64,000 nucleotides of DNA, from NCBI GenBank assembly GCA_963836735.1, contig CAWIKP010000022.1, forward strand, positions 124,001 to 188,000, in the 5' to 3' direction. The notes beneath the pieces are model-generated. The model was not told where the DNA came from. It ran no database searches and saw only the letters and a program-made list of their open reading frames with translations. The position numbers were made by a program, and so were the translations under genes. This DNA is from JACCXG01 sp963836735. GTDB lineage: Bacteria > Acidobacteriota > Vicinamibacteria > Vicinamibacterales > 2-12-FULL-66-21. This document shows positions 27,606 to 37,007 of the stretch, one piece after another. Position 1 is the stretch's first letter; each line of letters opens with the position of its first letter.

Positions 27606-30032
27606 TCAATCCTGGTGCAGCGCCGCCAGCAAGTCGGTCTTCGCCGCCCGTGTCGCCGGCAGCAGGCAGATGAGGAGCGAGACCGCGCCAAAGACGGCGG
27701 CGGCGGTGGCGAGAGCGACGGGGTCGGTGGCGCGGACCTCGAACAGCTGGCCGGCGAGCGCCCGGCCGACGAAGATCGAGACGACGACGCCGAGGGCGAT
27801 CCCGACGGCGATCATGCGCGATCCTTCGCCGAGGATCAGGCGGAGGATGTCCTGCCGCTGTGCGCCGATGGCCTTGCGCACCGCGATCTCCTTCACTCGC
27901 GATCCCACGGAGAGCGACAGCACGCCATAGATGCCGACCAGCGCGAGTGCGGTCGCCAGTATTGAGAAGCCAATGAGCAGGCGCATGGCGAAGGTGCGCG
28001 GCGCGACCGAGTCGCGGCGGATCTGCGCCATCGTCGTGAAGTGCTCGACCGATGCCGTGGGATCGACCGCGTGCACCTCGCGCCGGACCAGCCCGGCGAT
28101 CGCGCCTGGATCCGACGCGGTGCGAACCACGAGGTGCTTCGAGAACGCGCCGTTCTGCCAGAACGAGAGATACACCTCGGGCTCGGCCTGCGCGCTGAGC
28201 GCTTCGGTTCTGGTATCCGAGACGATCCCGACGATCTCGATCGGGCGCTTCACATCCCCGGGAAAGCGCATCTGCCGCCCGAGCGTATTCGAGCCGGGAA
28301 AGTACTTCCGCGAGAACGCCTGGTTCACGACGGCAACCCGGGGCGCGTCGGCATTGTCCGTCGAGCGAAACCCGCGGCCGTCGAGCATGCCCATGCCCAT
28401 CAGGTCGAAATAATCGGGGGTGATCGAGCGAAGCGGCAGGTTCAACTGTCCGCTGACGCTGTCGGACCCAGCCTGCCCGATCAGTTCCATTGTTCCGGGC
28501 CACTTGTTGCCGGTCAGCGGCAGCCCCCAGACGAACGCCGTTCGGACGACGCCGGGCAAAGCGGCCACTCGCTCGAGCACCGCGGTGTGAAATTGCGTCG
28601 AGGTTCCCGGCGTGACGTTGGTGACGGTGACCGCGAGGACGCGCTCGGTTTCGTAACCGGGACGCACGCTGGCCAGCCGGCTGGCAGTTCGAATCAACAG
28701 AGCCGCGCCGGCGAGCAGCGCGACCGTGCAAATGACCTGCACGGTGGCGATGGCGGCGAGCAGCCGGCGTTCGCCGCGTCCGGCGCTGCTGCGCGATCCT
28801 TTCAGCGCAGCGGCCTGGCCGGGTGCCGCAGCCCGGAATGCGGGCAGCAGCCCCGCGATCAACGCGGCGACAAGCGCGGCAAAGATGCCGAAGGCGAAGA
28901 GCGGCCAGCCCACCGTCACCGATTCGGCGCGCGGCACGGCCCGGCCCCCGATCGCCGTGAACATCCTGATGCCGGCCACGGCGAGCGCCGCACCTGCGAC
29001 CGCACTGATCATCGCGATCGCCCCCGATTCGGTCAGCATTTGACGAAACAGCCGGAGGCGCGAGGCTCCGAGCGCCGCTCGCATCGCATACTCGCGATGG
29101 CGCTGCAGGCCGCGCGCGACGAAGAGGCCGGCGACGTTGACCGACGCCACCAGGAACAGCAGGGCGACCGACCCGAACAACGGCAGCAGCAGCCGCCGCG
29201 CCTCCTCGTTCAGTACTTCGCCAACCGGCCGGACCGCCGGGGTGAGTGCCGCGAGATCCGGATCGGTCGTTCCCTGCCGGCTCGCCAGCGCGGCCAGCTC
29301 GGTCCGGGCTTGCTCCAGCGTTGCACCGTCGCGCAGGCGCGCAACGGTATTCCAGCCGCGCGCCCGCGGCTGGGTCTCGTCGGGCGTGAACGACACCCAG
29401 AAGTCGACCGGCGCATCGACGTCGTAGTTGGGCTCGGCGGCGTTGGCGGGATCGGGGAGAAAGCGGATGCCTGGCGGCATCACGCCGACAACCGTGAGCG
29501 GCGCAGGATAGCGGCTGATCCGGATCGCGGTCCCGACTACCGCGGGATCCCCCTTGAATTGCCGCTGCCAGAGCTCGTAGCCGAGCATGATGCCGGTTGC
29601 CGGGACCTTTGGCCTCGACGCCTCCGCTTCGGTGAATTCACGGCCGTGGAGCGGCCTCACGCCGAGCGTGGAGAAGAAGTTCCGGGTGACGACCATGCCG
29701 CCGAGCGACTGGCTGCCGTCGGGCAGGACGAGGAAATTGAAGGTCCAGCGATAGAGCGCCGGCGGTTCCAGGGTCCGGCTCTCGCTCTTCCACTGGATCC
29801 ACTGCGCGAACCACGTCCCCTGGGTGTAGGGACTGCCGTCGATCTTTCTCGGCGACACCAGGACCAGTCGATCCGGCGCCGCATAGGGCGGGGGCGACAG
29901 CAGGACGCCTTGAATCAGGCCGAACATCGCAGCCGCTGCGCCGATGCCCAGCGCGAGGGTGACGATGGCGGCTGCGGCGAATGCGGGCGCCTTTCGCAGT
30001 TGCCGCAGGGCGTAACGAACATCTTCGATCAT
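27606..30032 (-). CDS. ADOP-type ABC permease
   Basis: An 808-residue, uninterrupted MacB/FtsX-like inner-membrane permease. It has the opening MIEDVRYALRQLRKAPAF, a first membrane helix, a MacB periplasmic core, FtsX core 1 (GLQRHREYAMRAALGASR), the second half beginning LLAAIATVQVICTVALLAG, and FtsX core 2 (VGSRVKEIAVRKAIGAQRQ). It ends AAKTDLLAALHQD. As in the family generally, no ATPase gene is adjacent, so it must share one encoded elsewhere or have a non-transport role. It is the only one of the five such genes here whose whole frame is open. Confidence 0.9.
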   Translation of the reverse strand: MIEDVRYALRQLRKAPAFAAAAIVTLALGIGAAAAMFGLIQGVLLSPPPYAAPDRLVLVSPRKIDGSPYTQGTWFAQWIQWKSESRTLEPPALYRWTFNFLVLPDGSQSLGGMVVTRNFFSTLGVRPLHGREFTEAEASRPKVPATGIMLGYELWQRQFKGDPAVVGTAIRISRYPAPLTVVGVMPPGIRFLPDPANAAEPNYDVDAPVDFWVSFTPDETQPRARGWNTVARLRDGATLEQARTELAALASRQGTTDPDLAALTPAVRPVGEVLNEEARRLLLPLFGSVALLFLVASVNVAGLFVARGLQRHREYAMRAALGASRLRLFRQMLTESGAIAMISAVAGAALAVAGIRMFTAIGGRAVPRAESVTVGWPLFAFGIFAALVAALIAGLLPAFRAAAPGQAAALKGSRSSAGRGERRLLAAIATVQVICTVALLAGAALLIRTASRLASVRPGYETERVLAVTVTNVTPGTSTQFHTAVLERVAALPGVVRTAFVWGLPLTGNKWPGTMELIGQAGSDSVSGQLNLPLRSITPDYFDLMGMGMLDGRGFRSTDNADAPRVAVVNQAFSRKYFPGSNTLGRQMRFPGDVKRPIEIVGIVSDTRTEALSAQAEPEVYLSFWQNGAFSKHLVVRTASDPGAIAGLVRREVHAVDPTASVEHFTTMAQIRRDSVAPRTFAMRLLIGFSILATALALVGIYGVLSLSVGSRVKEIAVRKAIGAQRQDILRLILGEGSRMIAVGIALGVVVSIFVGRALAGQLFEVRATDPVALATAAAVFGAVSLLICLLPATRAAKTDLLAALHQD

Positions 30033-30102
30033 GACGGTCTCCCCACCGGATAGCTAGACGCGGAGTTGGACGGACGGTGAGGACTTTCGGTTGGCATCAG
30101 TG

Positions 30103-30247
30103 TCAACTACCAACTCCCAACCTCCAACTCCCAACGAAAGCCGTTCGGACAATCGGGTGAAAGGCGATCCGCCAGGCTCGTTTACGCCTTCCACGCCATT
30201 CTTCGACGTATCTCCCTTGGGGTTGGGAGTTGGAAGTTGGGAGTTGA
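30103..30247. repeat. Long tandem-arm palindrome, copy R6
   Basis: Arms of CAACTACCAACTCCCAACCT and GTTGGGAGTTGGAAGTTGGG flank an inner stem (CGTTCGGACAATCGGGTGAAAGG against CCTTCCACGCCATTCTTCGACG) that is partly decayed. It is the one clear copy between divergent genes, which argues against a purely terminator role. Confidence 0.82.
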
Positions 30248-30284
30248 CATCGTCTAGGCGCGAAGCCTGAACTAGAATCCGCCC

Positions 30285-31824
30285 GTGCTGAAACTCCTGC
30301 TCCCTCCCGTCGCCTGGGTGCTCAGCGTCGTCGCCGTCGCGGCCGCCGATCGTCCGAACATCGTCTTCATCATGTCGGACGACCATGCCGCGCACGCGAT
30401 CAGCGCGTATGGCTCGAAGGTCAATCAGACGCCGAACATCGACCGTCTCGCGCGCGAGGGGATGATGCTCCGCAACGTCTTCGTGACCAACTCGATCTGC
30501 ACTCCGAGCCGGGCCGCGATTCTCACCGGGCAGTATTCACACCTCAACGGTGTCCCCGTTTTCAACCGCTTCGACAGCTCACGGTCCACGGTCGCCAAGC
30601 TGCTGCAGGCGGCGGGCTACCACACCGGGATGATCGGCAAATGGCACCTCGGAAGCGATCCCGCCGGCTTCGATCGCTGGGAGATCCTGCCGGGGCAGGG
30701 TGCCTACATGGATCCCCTGCTTTACACCGCGACCGGCGAGAAGACCTACACCGGCCGCTACGTCACCGACGTGATCACCGATCTCGCGATCGAGTTCATC
30801 AAGGATCGGCCGCGCAATCGGCCGTTCTTCCTGATGCTCCACCACAAGGCGCCGCATCGTCCGTGGGAGCCGGATGCCGCTCATCGCGCGCAGGTTCGCC
30901 GACAAGTGGACTCCCGAGCCCGAGACGTTCTGGGATTCCTATGCGACCAGGACCGACGCCCTGCACGAGAACCTGCAGCGGGTCGCAGGCGACATGACGC
31001 GGCGCGATCTGAAGCTCGCGCCGCCGGCGGACTTGAAAGGTCCGGAGCTCACGAGCTGGCTCTCGACGAAGCCCGACACCGTCACGATCACCCGCGACGG
31101 CAAGGAAGTGACCCTCACGGGCGAGGCTCTCGCACGCTGGAAGTACCAGCGCTACATGCAGGACTACCTGGCGACGATTCAGTCCGTCGACGACAACATC
31201 GGGCGCCTGCTCGGATTCCTCGACACCGCCGGCCTCGCCAAGAACACCATGGTCATTTACACGAGCGATCAGGGGTTCTTCCTCGGCGACCACGGGCTGT
31301 TCGACAAGCGGTTCATGTACGAAGAGTCCCTGCGGATGCCGTTCCTCGTGCGATGGCCGGCGGCGATCAAGGCAGGGTCACGCAGCGACGCGATGGCGCT
31401 GAACGTGGATTTCGCGCCGACGTTTCTCGACGCCGCCGCCGTCAAAGTTCCCGCGGAGATGCAGGGCCGCAGCCTGCTGCCGATGCTCCGCGGCAAGGCC
31501 CCCGCCGACTGGCGGACGTCGATGTACTACCGCTACTACCACGATCCGGGCGACCACAACACTCGCGCGCACTACGGCGTGCGCACGGCCACGCACAAGC
31601 TGATTTATTTCTGGAAGAAGGATCAGTGGGAGCTGTTCGACCTGGTGCGGGATCCCAACGAGCTCCACAACCTGTACGGCCAGCCGGGCCAGGAGGAGCT
31701 GACCCGGACGATGAAGGCGGAGCTCCAGCGTTTGAAGAACGCGGCGCGCGACGAGGATCAGTTCGCGAGCGAGCAGCCGCCGAACGGCGTGGACGGCCTG
31801 CCCGCGAAGCTGCGCGGCAAGTAG
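30285..31824 (+). CDS. Exported sulfatase (frame interrupted once)
   Basis: An about 512-residue sulfatase with signal peptide MLKLLLPPVAWVLSVVAVAAA. The metal-binding MSDDH (D32, D33) and the C72-T-P-S-R76 formylglycine site are present, so it needs maturation by a formylglycine-generating enzyme. MIGKWHLGS and the later YTSDQGFFLGDHG complete the active site. The C-terminal WELFDLVRDPNELHNLYG is typical of the arylsulfatase/choline-sulfatase-like group. One extra base near 30895 (in CGCGCGCAGG) breaks the frame. With it removed the sequence reads HRARFADKW, consistent with the family. Substrate not evident; sulfated glycans are likely given the TonB receptor and DUF1080 genes. Confidence 0.85.
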
Positions 31825-31835
31825 ATTGGTGCCGA

Positions 31836-31876
31836 GCCCCCACCTTCGCGCTTCGCGCTACGGTGGGCAAGCCGAG
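31836..31876. repeat. Short palindromic repeat CCCACCTTCGCGCTTCGCGC
   Basis: Inverted copy of the string at 5498-5522. It lies between the convergent sulfatase and PilZ genes. Confidence 0.5.
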
Positions 31877-31887
31877 CCCCGAGAAAG

Positions 31888-32586
31888 CTACCGGTACTCG
31901 AGCGCCGTGCCGCTGTTTGGCATGGCATCGACGAACGAGCGCCAGGCCAGCTCGACGCGGCCGCTGTTGGCGGCCAGCTCGCCGCCGTACCACGCGGCGT
32001 CGCCGCCCTTCGGCATGGGACTGGCCCACATCCGCCGCACGTTGATGTTCACGCCGAGCAGCGCCACGCGAACGGTGAACACGGGCGGTGGCGGGGCCGC
32101 GTTCTTGGTGCGCGGGATCTCGAGGCGCATGCCCTCGTTGCTGATGTCGACGAGGTGCGACGGCACACCCCCGACAATCGCGTCGAACCGTACCGGCTTG
32201 CGCACCGAGCGCCGTTCGGGACGGCTCTCGAGCAGGGCCATGTGCGCCATGCAGATGAGGGCGGCCTGCTCGACCGGCCGGGTCAGATACATGGCATCGC
32301 GCTTCACGGCAATCGCTTCCGCCGCCGGATCGGCCGGGCCGATGACGATGCTGGGTGCCTTGGCGTTGCGCATCCGCTCGCGGCTCACTGCCTGAAGGCC
32401 TCCGCGAAACGCGAAATCGACGTCGGCGACGAGCAGCGAGAACGAGCGCTCGGTCAATTCCTGGAGGCCGCGCGACACGGTGGTCGCACGCACCGGTTCG
32501 AAGCCTTCGGCGTGGAGCCAGTCAGCAACGGCCGCGCACTCGAGAGTGTGCGGAGTGGCAACGACAATGCGGGGACGTGACGGCAT
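31888..32586 (-). CDS. Degenerate receiver plus PilZ-domain protein
   Basis: A 232-residue protein from ATG 32586 (AAGGGGA just upstream). The N-terminal about 115 residues follow the receiver pattern (RIVVATPHTLECAAVADWLH, SLLVADVDFAF, IVIGPADPAAE, YLTRPVEQ). The conserved lysine is Arg (TRP in place of TKP) and the first acidic pair is lost, so phosphorylation is doubtful. The C-terminal half is PilZ-like (RRSVRKPVRFDAIV, HLVDISNEGMRLEIP). It may bind c-di-GMP, because the R-x-x-x-R and D/N-x-S-x-x-G motifs are both recognisable. No neighbour suggests the output. Confidence 0.7.
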   Translation of the reverse strand: MPSRPRIVVATPHTLECAAVADWLHAEGFEPVRATTVSRGLQELTERSFSLLVADVDFAFRGGLQAVSRERMRNAKAPSIVIGPADPAAEAIAVKRDAMYLTRPVEQAALICMAHMALLESRPERRSVRKPVRFDAIVGGVPSHLVDISNEGMRLEIPRTKNAAPPPPVFTVRVALLGVNINVRRMWASPMPKGGDAAWYGGELAANSGRVELAWRSFVDAMPNSGTALEYR

Positions 32587-32730
32587 TCCCCTTGGGATTG
32601 CAGCCGCTGTGCCAGTCCTAAGGTGCTGCAAATCCGGTGGTTTGGCGCCGGAGCAGCGACGATTCTGAGCCTCGGAATGCGCGATGTGTAATGGCCGGTG
32701 ATTCTTCGTCGGTGTACCAGGACGAGCCAC

Positions 32731-34431
32731 TCAGCGCGAACCGCCAGCGAGGGTGCTCTCGGCGGTGATTCCGCTACCCTCGGTCACCACGTAGGATCGG
32801 CCGGCGCGGAGGCCGGTGAGGCGCTGCTTCGTCCCGCTCGGCCACTCGACGATGACTTCGTCAGCCATCGACGCGGCGCCCAGACCGAAGGTGAGCGGAA
32901 GCTCCGACTGTGAGAGGTAGCTCGATCCGGTGCGGACCATGCGCGTCTGAACCGAGGCCCCGACCTTGACGCGCACGTGGGCGCCAATCGCATCGCGGTT
33001 CGACTTCACACCGCGCAGCGTCAGCCGGACGCTGTGGCGGCCCTGGCTGATGTCGTTCCGATACAGTGCTGCCGGCCCGCCGTTGGTCGTGATCAGCACG
33101 TCGAGATCGCCGTCCAGATCGACGTCGCCGAACGCCGCGCCTCGGCCGACCTTGGGTGCGGCGAAGTCGGCTCCCACCTCGCGGGCGACGTCCACGAACT
33201 GTCCTTTACCGCGGTTGTGGAACAGGTGCGGCGATTCGGCATAGTTCACGCGCGCCGGTGCGCGCGACCCGATCGTCGATGTGCCCGTTGACGACGAGCA
33301 GATCGAGCAGCCCGTCGAGATCGGCGTCGAAGAAGAAGCAGCCGAAGCCGAGCGTCAGCCGGCTGGCCTTGCCGAGCTCCGATCCCGGCGCGCGGTCGGC
33401 GTAAACGCCGGGGCGCACCGGACTGTAGAGACCGAGCATCTCGCCGGAGAAGTTGGTCACGACCAGGGAGGGCAGCGCCGCTGTTGTCGAAGTCGGCGGC
33501 GTCGGTCCCCATGCCCGCGCGCGCGCGGCCGTCCTCGCTGAACGCCAGCCCGGCCTGGACGCCGACTTCCTGAAACGTCCCGTTGCCGCGGTTGCGATAC
33601 AGCTTGTTCGGCTGGGTGTCGTTGGCGACGAACAGATCGGGCCAGCCGTCGACGTCGAAATCGAGCATCGTCACGCCGAGTGCTTTCGAGGTCGTGTCGA
33701 GCAGTCCGGACTTCGCCGTCACGTCCTCGAACGTGCCGTTGCCCTTGTTGCGATAGAGCCACGACGTCGCGCCCGGATAGGCTTCCGGCGTGCAGTAGGA
33801 CTTGGTCTTGCCATCGGCGCTGCAGAAGATGTCGGTCTGCGGGGTCCAGCGCACGTAGTTGCAGATCACCAGATCGAGCAGGCCGTCGCGGTCGTAGTCG
33901 ATCCACAGGGCCGACGTGCTGAAGCCGGTGCGATTGCCGAGCCCGGCCTTGTCGGTGACGTCGACGAAGCGTCCGTCGCCCGCGTTGCGGAACAGCCGGC
34001 TCTGGCCGACCGCCGGTGACCGCGAGATCCTGGCGGCCGTCGTTGTCGAAGTCGCCGGCGGCCGCGCCCATCGCGTAGATCTGCACGTTCAGGCCGGCTT
34101 TCGCCGTGACGTCCTCGAACGTTCCGCTGCCGCCGTTGCGGAACAGGCGCAGCGCGCCAGGCTGCGCCGGCGCGCCCGGCTGGAGGCTGATGCCGCTCAT
34201 GAACAGCACGTCCTGACGGCCATCGCCGTCGGCATCGAACACCGTCACTCCCGAGCCGAGCGTCTCGGGCAGATACTTGCGCCCGGTCGCGCCGGTGGCG
34301 TGCTGGAACCGGAGGCCTGCCGCGTTGCTGACGTCCACCAGCTGAAGCCCCGGCGTTTGTGCCGCGAGGGCCGGCACCAGTGCGGCGATCGCGCAGACGG
34401 CCATGCGAAGCGGCCCGCGAACGGCGCTCAC
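32731..34431 (-). CDS. CRTAC1-type FG-GAP/VCBS repeat protein with UnbV (ASPIC) domain, frame interrupted
   Basis: An exported propeller protein of about 565 residues. The signal peptide is MAVCAIAALVPALAAQ. FG-GAP repeats carry calcium loops (DADGDGRQDVL, DFDNDGRQDLA, DFDVDGWPDLFV, DADLDGLLDLLV, DVDLDGDLDVLI). The C-terminal ASPIC/UnbV domain has SNRDAIGAHVRVKVG and IVEWPSGTKQRLTGL. The likely start is GTG 34431, overlapping the regulator's stop (GTGA); ATG 34404 is the alternative. Frame changes occur near 34015, 33875, 33465 and 33255. It is the third gene of a kinase-regulator operon, so it may be that system's surface effector. Confidence 0.78.
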
Positions 34432-35079
34432 TGCAGGGTCACCAGGCCTTTCCGCACCGCGATCAGCACGAGCTCGGCCGCCTTGTGCACGCCGAGCGTC
34501 GCCATCAGGTTGGTCCGATGGACGGCAACCGTGTTGGCGCTCACTCCGAGCAGCTTGCCGATCTCGCGGTTCGTCCTTCCCATCGCGATCAGCCGCAGCA
34601 CCTGAATCTCGCGCGCGCTGAGCTGCGCGAAGCGCTCGTCTTCGGCGGCCGCCTCCGCCGCGGGCGGGCCGTCGATCGGCGGACGCGAGCTCCGGACTGA
34701 GAAAGCGCTTGCCGGCCGCCACCGCCCGCACCGCCCGAATCAGGTCGGTCTCGAGCGCGTTCTTCAGGATGTAGCCCTTGATCCCGGCGTTCAGCGCATT
34801 GCGCACGTACTGCACGTCGTCGTACATGCTGAGCATCAGGATGGGGCGGTCGGGCCGGCGCCGCAGGATCTCGATCGCGGCGTGCAGGCCGTTGATCTCC
34901 GGCATGTTCATGTCGAGCACGACGACGTCGGGTTCGAGACGTTGATCGAGCTCGATCGCTTCGGCGCCGCCGCCGGCCTCGCCGATCACCTCGATGTCCA
35001 TTTCGTCCTCGAGGATGCGCCGGAACCCCTGCCGCACGAGCGCATGGTCGTCGGCCAGAACCACTCGAATCCGCGTCAC
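34428..35079 (-). CDS. NarL/FixJ-family response regulator (frame interrupted once)
   Basis: An about 215-residue regulator. The receiver carries VVLADDHALVRQGF, the phosphoacceptor in VVLDMNMPEINGL, and YILKNAL. After one frame change near 34690, the LuxR HTH reads LSAREIQVLRLIAMGRTNRE and VSANTVAVHRTNLMATLGVH. The GTG start at 35079 overlaps the kinase stop at 35082 by a few bases and has GGAGG upstream. The stop TGA overlaps the GTG of the UnbV gene. The three genes are therefore translationally coupled. Confidence 0.82.
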
Positions 35080-35081
35080 GT

Positions 35082-36441
35082 CTATGCCACCTCCGGACGG
35101 CTCGCCGTGGCGAGACATCCCGGCACGCGCAGGTGCACGATGGTCCCGCCGCCCGCGCCGCCGTCTCACGTCCAGTTCACCGCCGATCAGCTCCGCGCGT
35201 TCGCGCATGCTGACCATTCCCATGCCTCGGGCCGGATCGGCTGCCGACGCCTGCTTCGAGATCCCGGTGCCGCGGTCTTCCACGGCGAGCTCCAGGTTGC
35301 CGTCGCCGCAGGTGATGCGCACCCAGGCGTCTGGCGAGCCGGAGTGCCTGGCCGCATTGCTCAGCGCCTCCTGGACGATGCGGTAGACGTGGATCGCGCA
35401 GTCCTCGCGCACGGCATCGAGCGGACCGGCGGCGACGAAGTGGGTCTGGATGCCGGTCTGCTGCTGGAACTGCTCGACGCATCCCTCGAGCGCGCGCGCC
35501 AGGCCGAAGTCGTCGAGCACGCCCGGATGCAGCCACTGCGATCGGTGACGAATGCGATCGAGCGCCTGCTGCGCGATGCCGCGGACCTGCTCGAGCTCGG
35601 ATCCGAGTGGCGTGTCGGCGGGCGCGTGACGGCGCAGCCGCCCGAGCAGCGTGCCGATCGCGGTCAGGATCTGCCCGAAGTCGTCGTGGAGCTCGCGGGC
35701 GAGCGAGCGCTGAACGTCCTCCTGGACCCGCAGCATCCGCTGCGAGAGTGTCCGAAGCTGCGCGTTGAGCGCTTCGACCGCCAGGAAGGCGCGGCGATTC
35801 GAGGCCACGACCCAGGCGCCCAGCCCGGCGGTGACGATCAGGATCACCCCGACCAGCACCAGGATCTCGCGGCCGACGCGATCGTAGACCGCCGCGGTTG
35901 GCGCGCGCCGCCTCCTCCTGGACCTGGTTGTTGGCGATCAGGAACTGCGACACCAGCCCGTCGATGCGCACGATGCTGCGGGATCAGCGTGCCTTCGACC
36001 AGGCGGCGCGCCGCGGGTTCGTCGGTGCGGCTGAGCGCGAACATCTCCGTGACGTCCTGCCAGTAGGCCTCGACGCTTTGCGCGAGCCGCGCCTGCTGCG
36101 CCGGATCGCGTACCGCCGGCGCCAGGTCCTGCTCGAGCCGCGTCGCCTCCGTCGAGGTCCTCGCGCACCCGATCGAAGGCCGGCTGCCAGCCGGGCAACG
36201 GATAGGGCTCGGTGCGATCCAGCATGTCGCGCATCAGCAGGGCGAGCGCTGCGAGATCGTTCTGGATCCGCAGCAGCTGCAGCGAGTCCTTCCGGTTGCG
36301 CTCGCTGATGGCGGTCTGCTCGTCGCGCAGGCGCCGCACCTCGCTGTAGGTGTACGCCCCGATGCCGGCGATCGTGCACACCCCGACTGCCACGCCAACG
36401 GCAAGCGTTCGCCAGGGGGACCAGTCGCGGGAGCGGCTCAT
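35082..36441 (-). CDS. Membrane sensor histidine kinase (HisKA_3 type), frame interrupted
   Basis: An about 450-residue kinase. TM1 (TLAVGVAVGVCTIAGIGAYT) and TM2 (VLVGVILIVTAGLGAWVVA) enclose a helical periplasmic sensor of about 150 residues. The cytoplasmic part has a HisKA_3 box with H in LARELHDDFGQILT and an HATPase_c domain (IVQEALSNAARHSG, VEDRGTGI, GMGMVSMRERAELIGG). Frame changes lie near 36160, 35985, 35905 and 35165; the last is one extra C that, if removed, gives VRRRAGGGTIVHLRVPG and a stop at 35082. It is cognate to the downstream NarL regulator and divergent from the BlaI gene. Confidence 0.8.
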
Positions 36442-36463
36442 CTGGGATCAGTATCCCCTCTGG

Positions 36464-36505
36464 CATTGCCAAAATTGCCAAGATTGCCAAGATTGCCAAG
36501 ATTGA
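36464..36505. repeat. ATTGCCAAG tandem repeat
   Basis: Four to five 9-base units in the 170-base region between the divergent kinase and BlaI genes. It is the same unit, in reverse, that encodes the signal peptide at 243-281. Confidence 0.8.
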
Positions 36506-36556
36506 GCCGAAGTTCGCGCTCCGAGCCGTCGCCTGATTTGACACGCGAGCGCAGGC

Positions 36557-36589
36557 GCGAATATATTCGCCCAGGGCGAAAAAATTCGC
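36557..36589. promoter_or_regulatory. Paired operator-like dyads upstream of the BlaI gene
   Basis: A perfect 14-base palindrome GCGAATATATTCGC (36557-36570) and a related GCGAAAAAATTCGC (36576-36589) have centres 19 bases apart. They lie 23 bases before the BlaI start and within the shared region with the divergent kinase. The spacing and half-site (GCGAA) suit a dimeric winged-helix repressor, most simply BlaI itself. Binding is inferred. Confidence 0.6.
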
Positions 36590-36611
36590 GCCTTGGAGAT
36601 TCTCGAGCCTC

Positions 36612-37007
36612 ATGCGCACGCCGACCGCGGTCCATCTCACACGCCGGGAAAACCAGATCATGGAGATCCTCTATCGGCGCCGGCGCGCCGCGGTGGAGGA
36701 GATCCGTTCGGAACTGCCGGACGCTCCCAGCCCGTCCAGCGTGCGCAAGCTGCTGGAGATCATGATCGAGCGCGGCCTGCTCGGCCGCGAGTACGACGGG
36801 CCCCGCTACGTCTACTTTCCGGCCGTGAAACCAGAGGACGCGAGCCGGTCGGCGCTGAGGCAACTCGTGCGGACCTTCTTCGACAATTCGACCGGGTCGG
36901 CGATGGCGGCGCTGCTCGACATCACGTCGACGCCGCTGTCGGATGCGGAGTACCGCCGTTTGAGCAGCCTGCTGAAGCGCGTCCGCGAACAGGGAGACGA
37001 GCGATGA
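36612..37007 (+). CDS. BlaI/MecI/CopY-family repressor
   Basis: A 131-residue winged-helix repressor: LTRRENQIMEILYRRRRAAVEEIR, then SSVRKLLEIMIERGLLGREYDGPRYVYFP in the recognition region, and a C-terminal dimerisation helix (LRQLVRTFFDNSTGSAMAALL). In this family, proteolysis triggered by the partner M56 protease relieves repression. The ATGA overlap with the downstream M56 gene shows coupling. Its own palindromic operators probably sit at 36557-36589. Start ATG 36612 precedes the conserved LTRREN block by a few residues, which is the usual length. Confidence 0.92.
   Translation: MRTPTAVHLTRRENQIMEILYRRRRAAVEEIRSELPDAPSPSSVRKLLEIMIERGLLGREYDGPRYVYFPAVKPEDASRSALRQLVRTFFDNSTGSAMAALLDITSTPLSDAEYRRLSSLLKRVREQGDER

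Noticed and set aside
28041..30053. 670-codon frame on the plus strand
   Set aside because: It is antisense to the intact permease at 27606-30032.
33457..35859. 800-codon hybrid kinase-regulator frame
   Set aside because: Removal of one base near 35165 gives the kinase its own stop at 35082; the pair is two genes.
36464..36505. Extension of the sensor kinase through the ATTGCCAAG repeat (ILAILAILAM)
   Set aside because: That reading is in a different frame from the kinase ATG at 36441.
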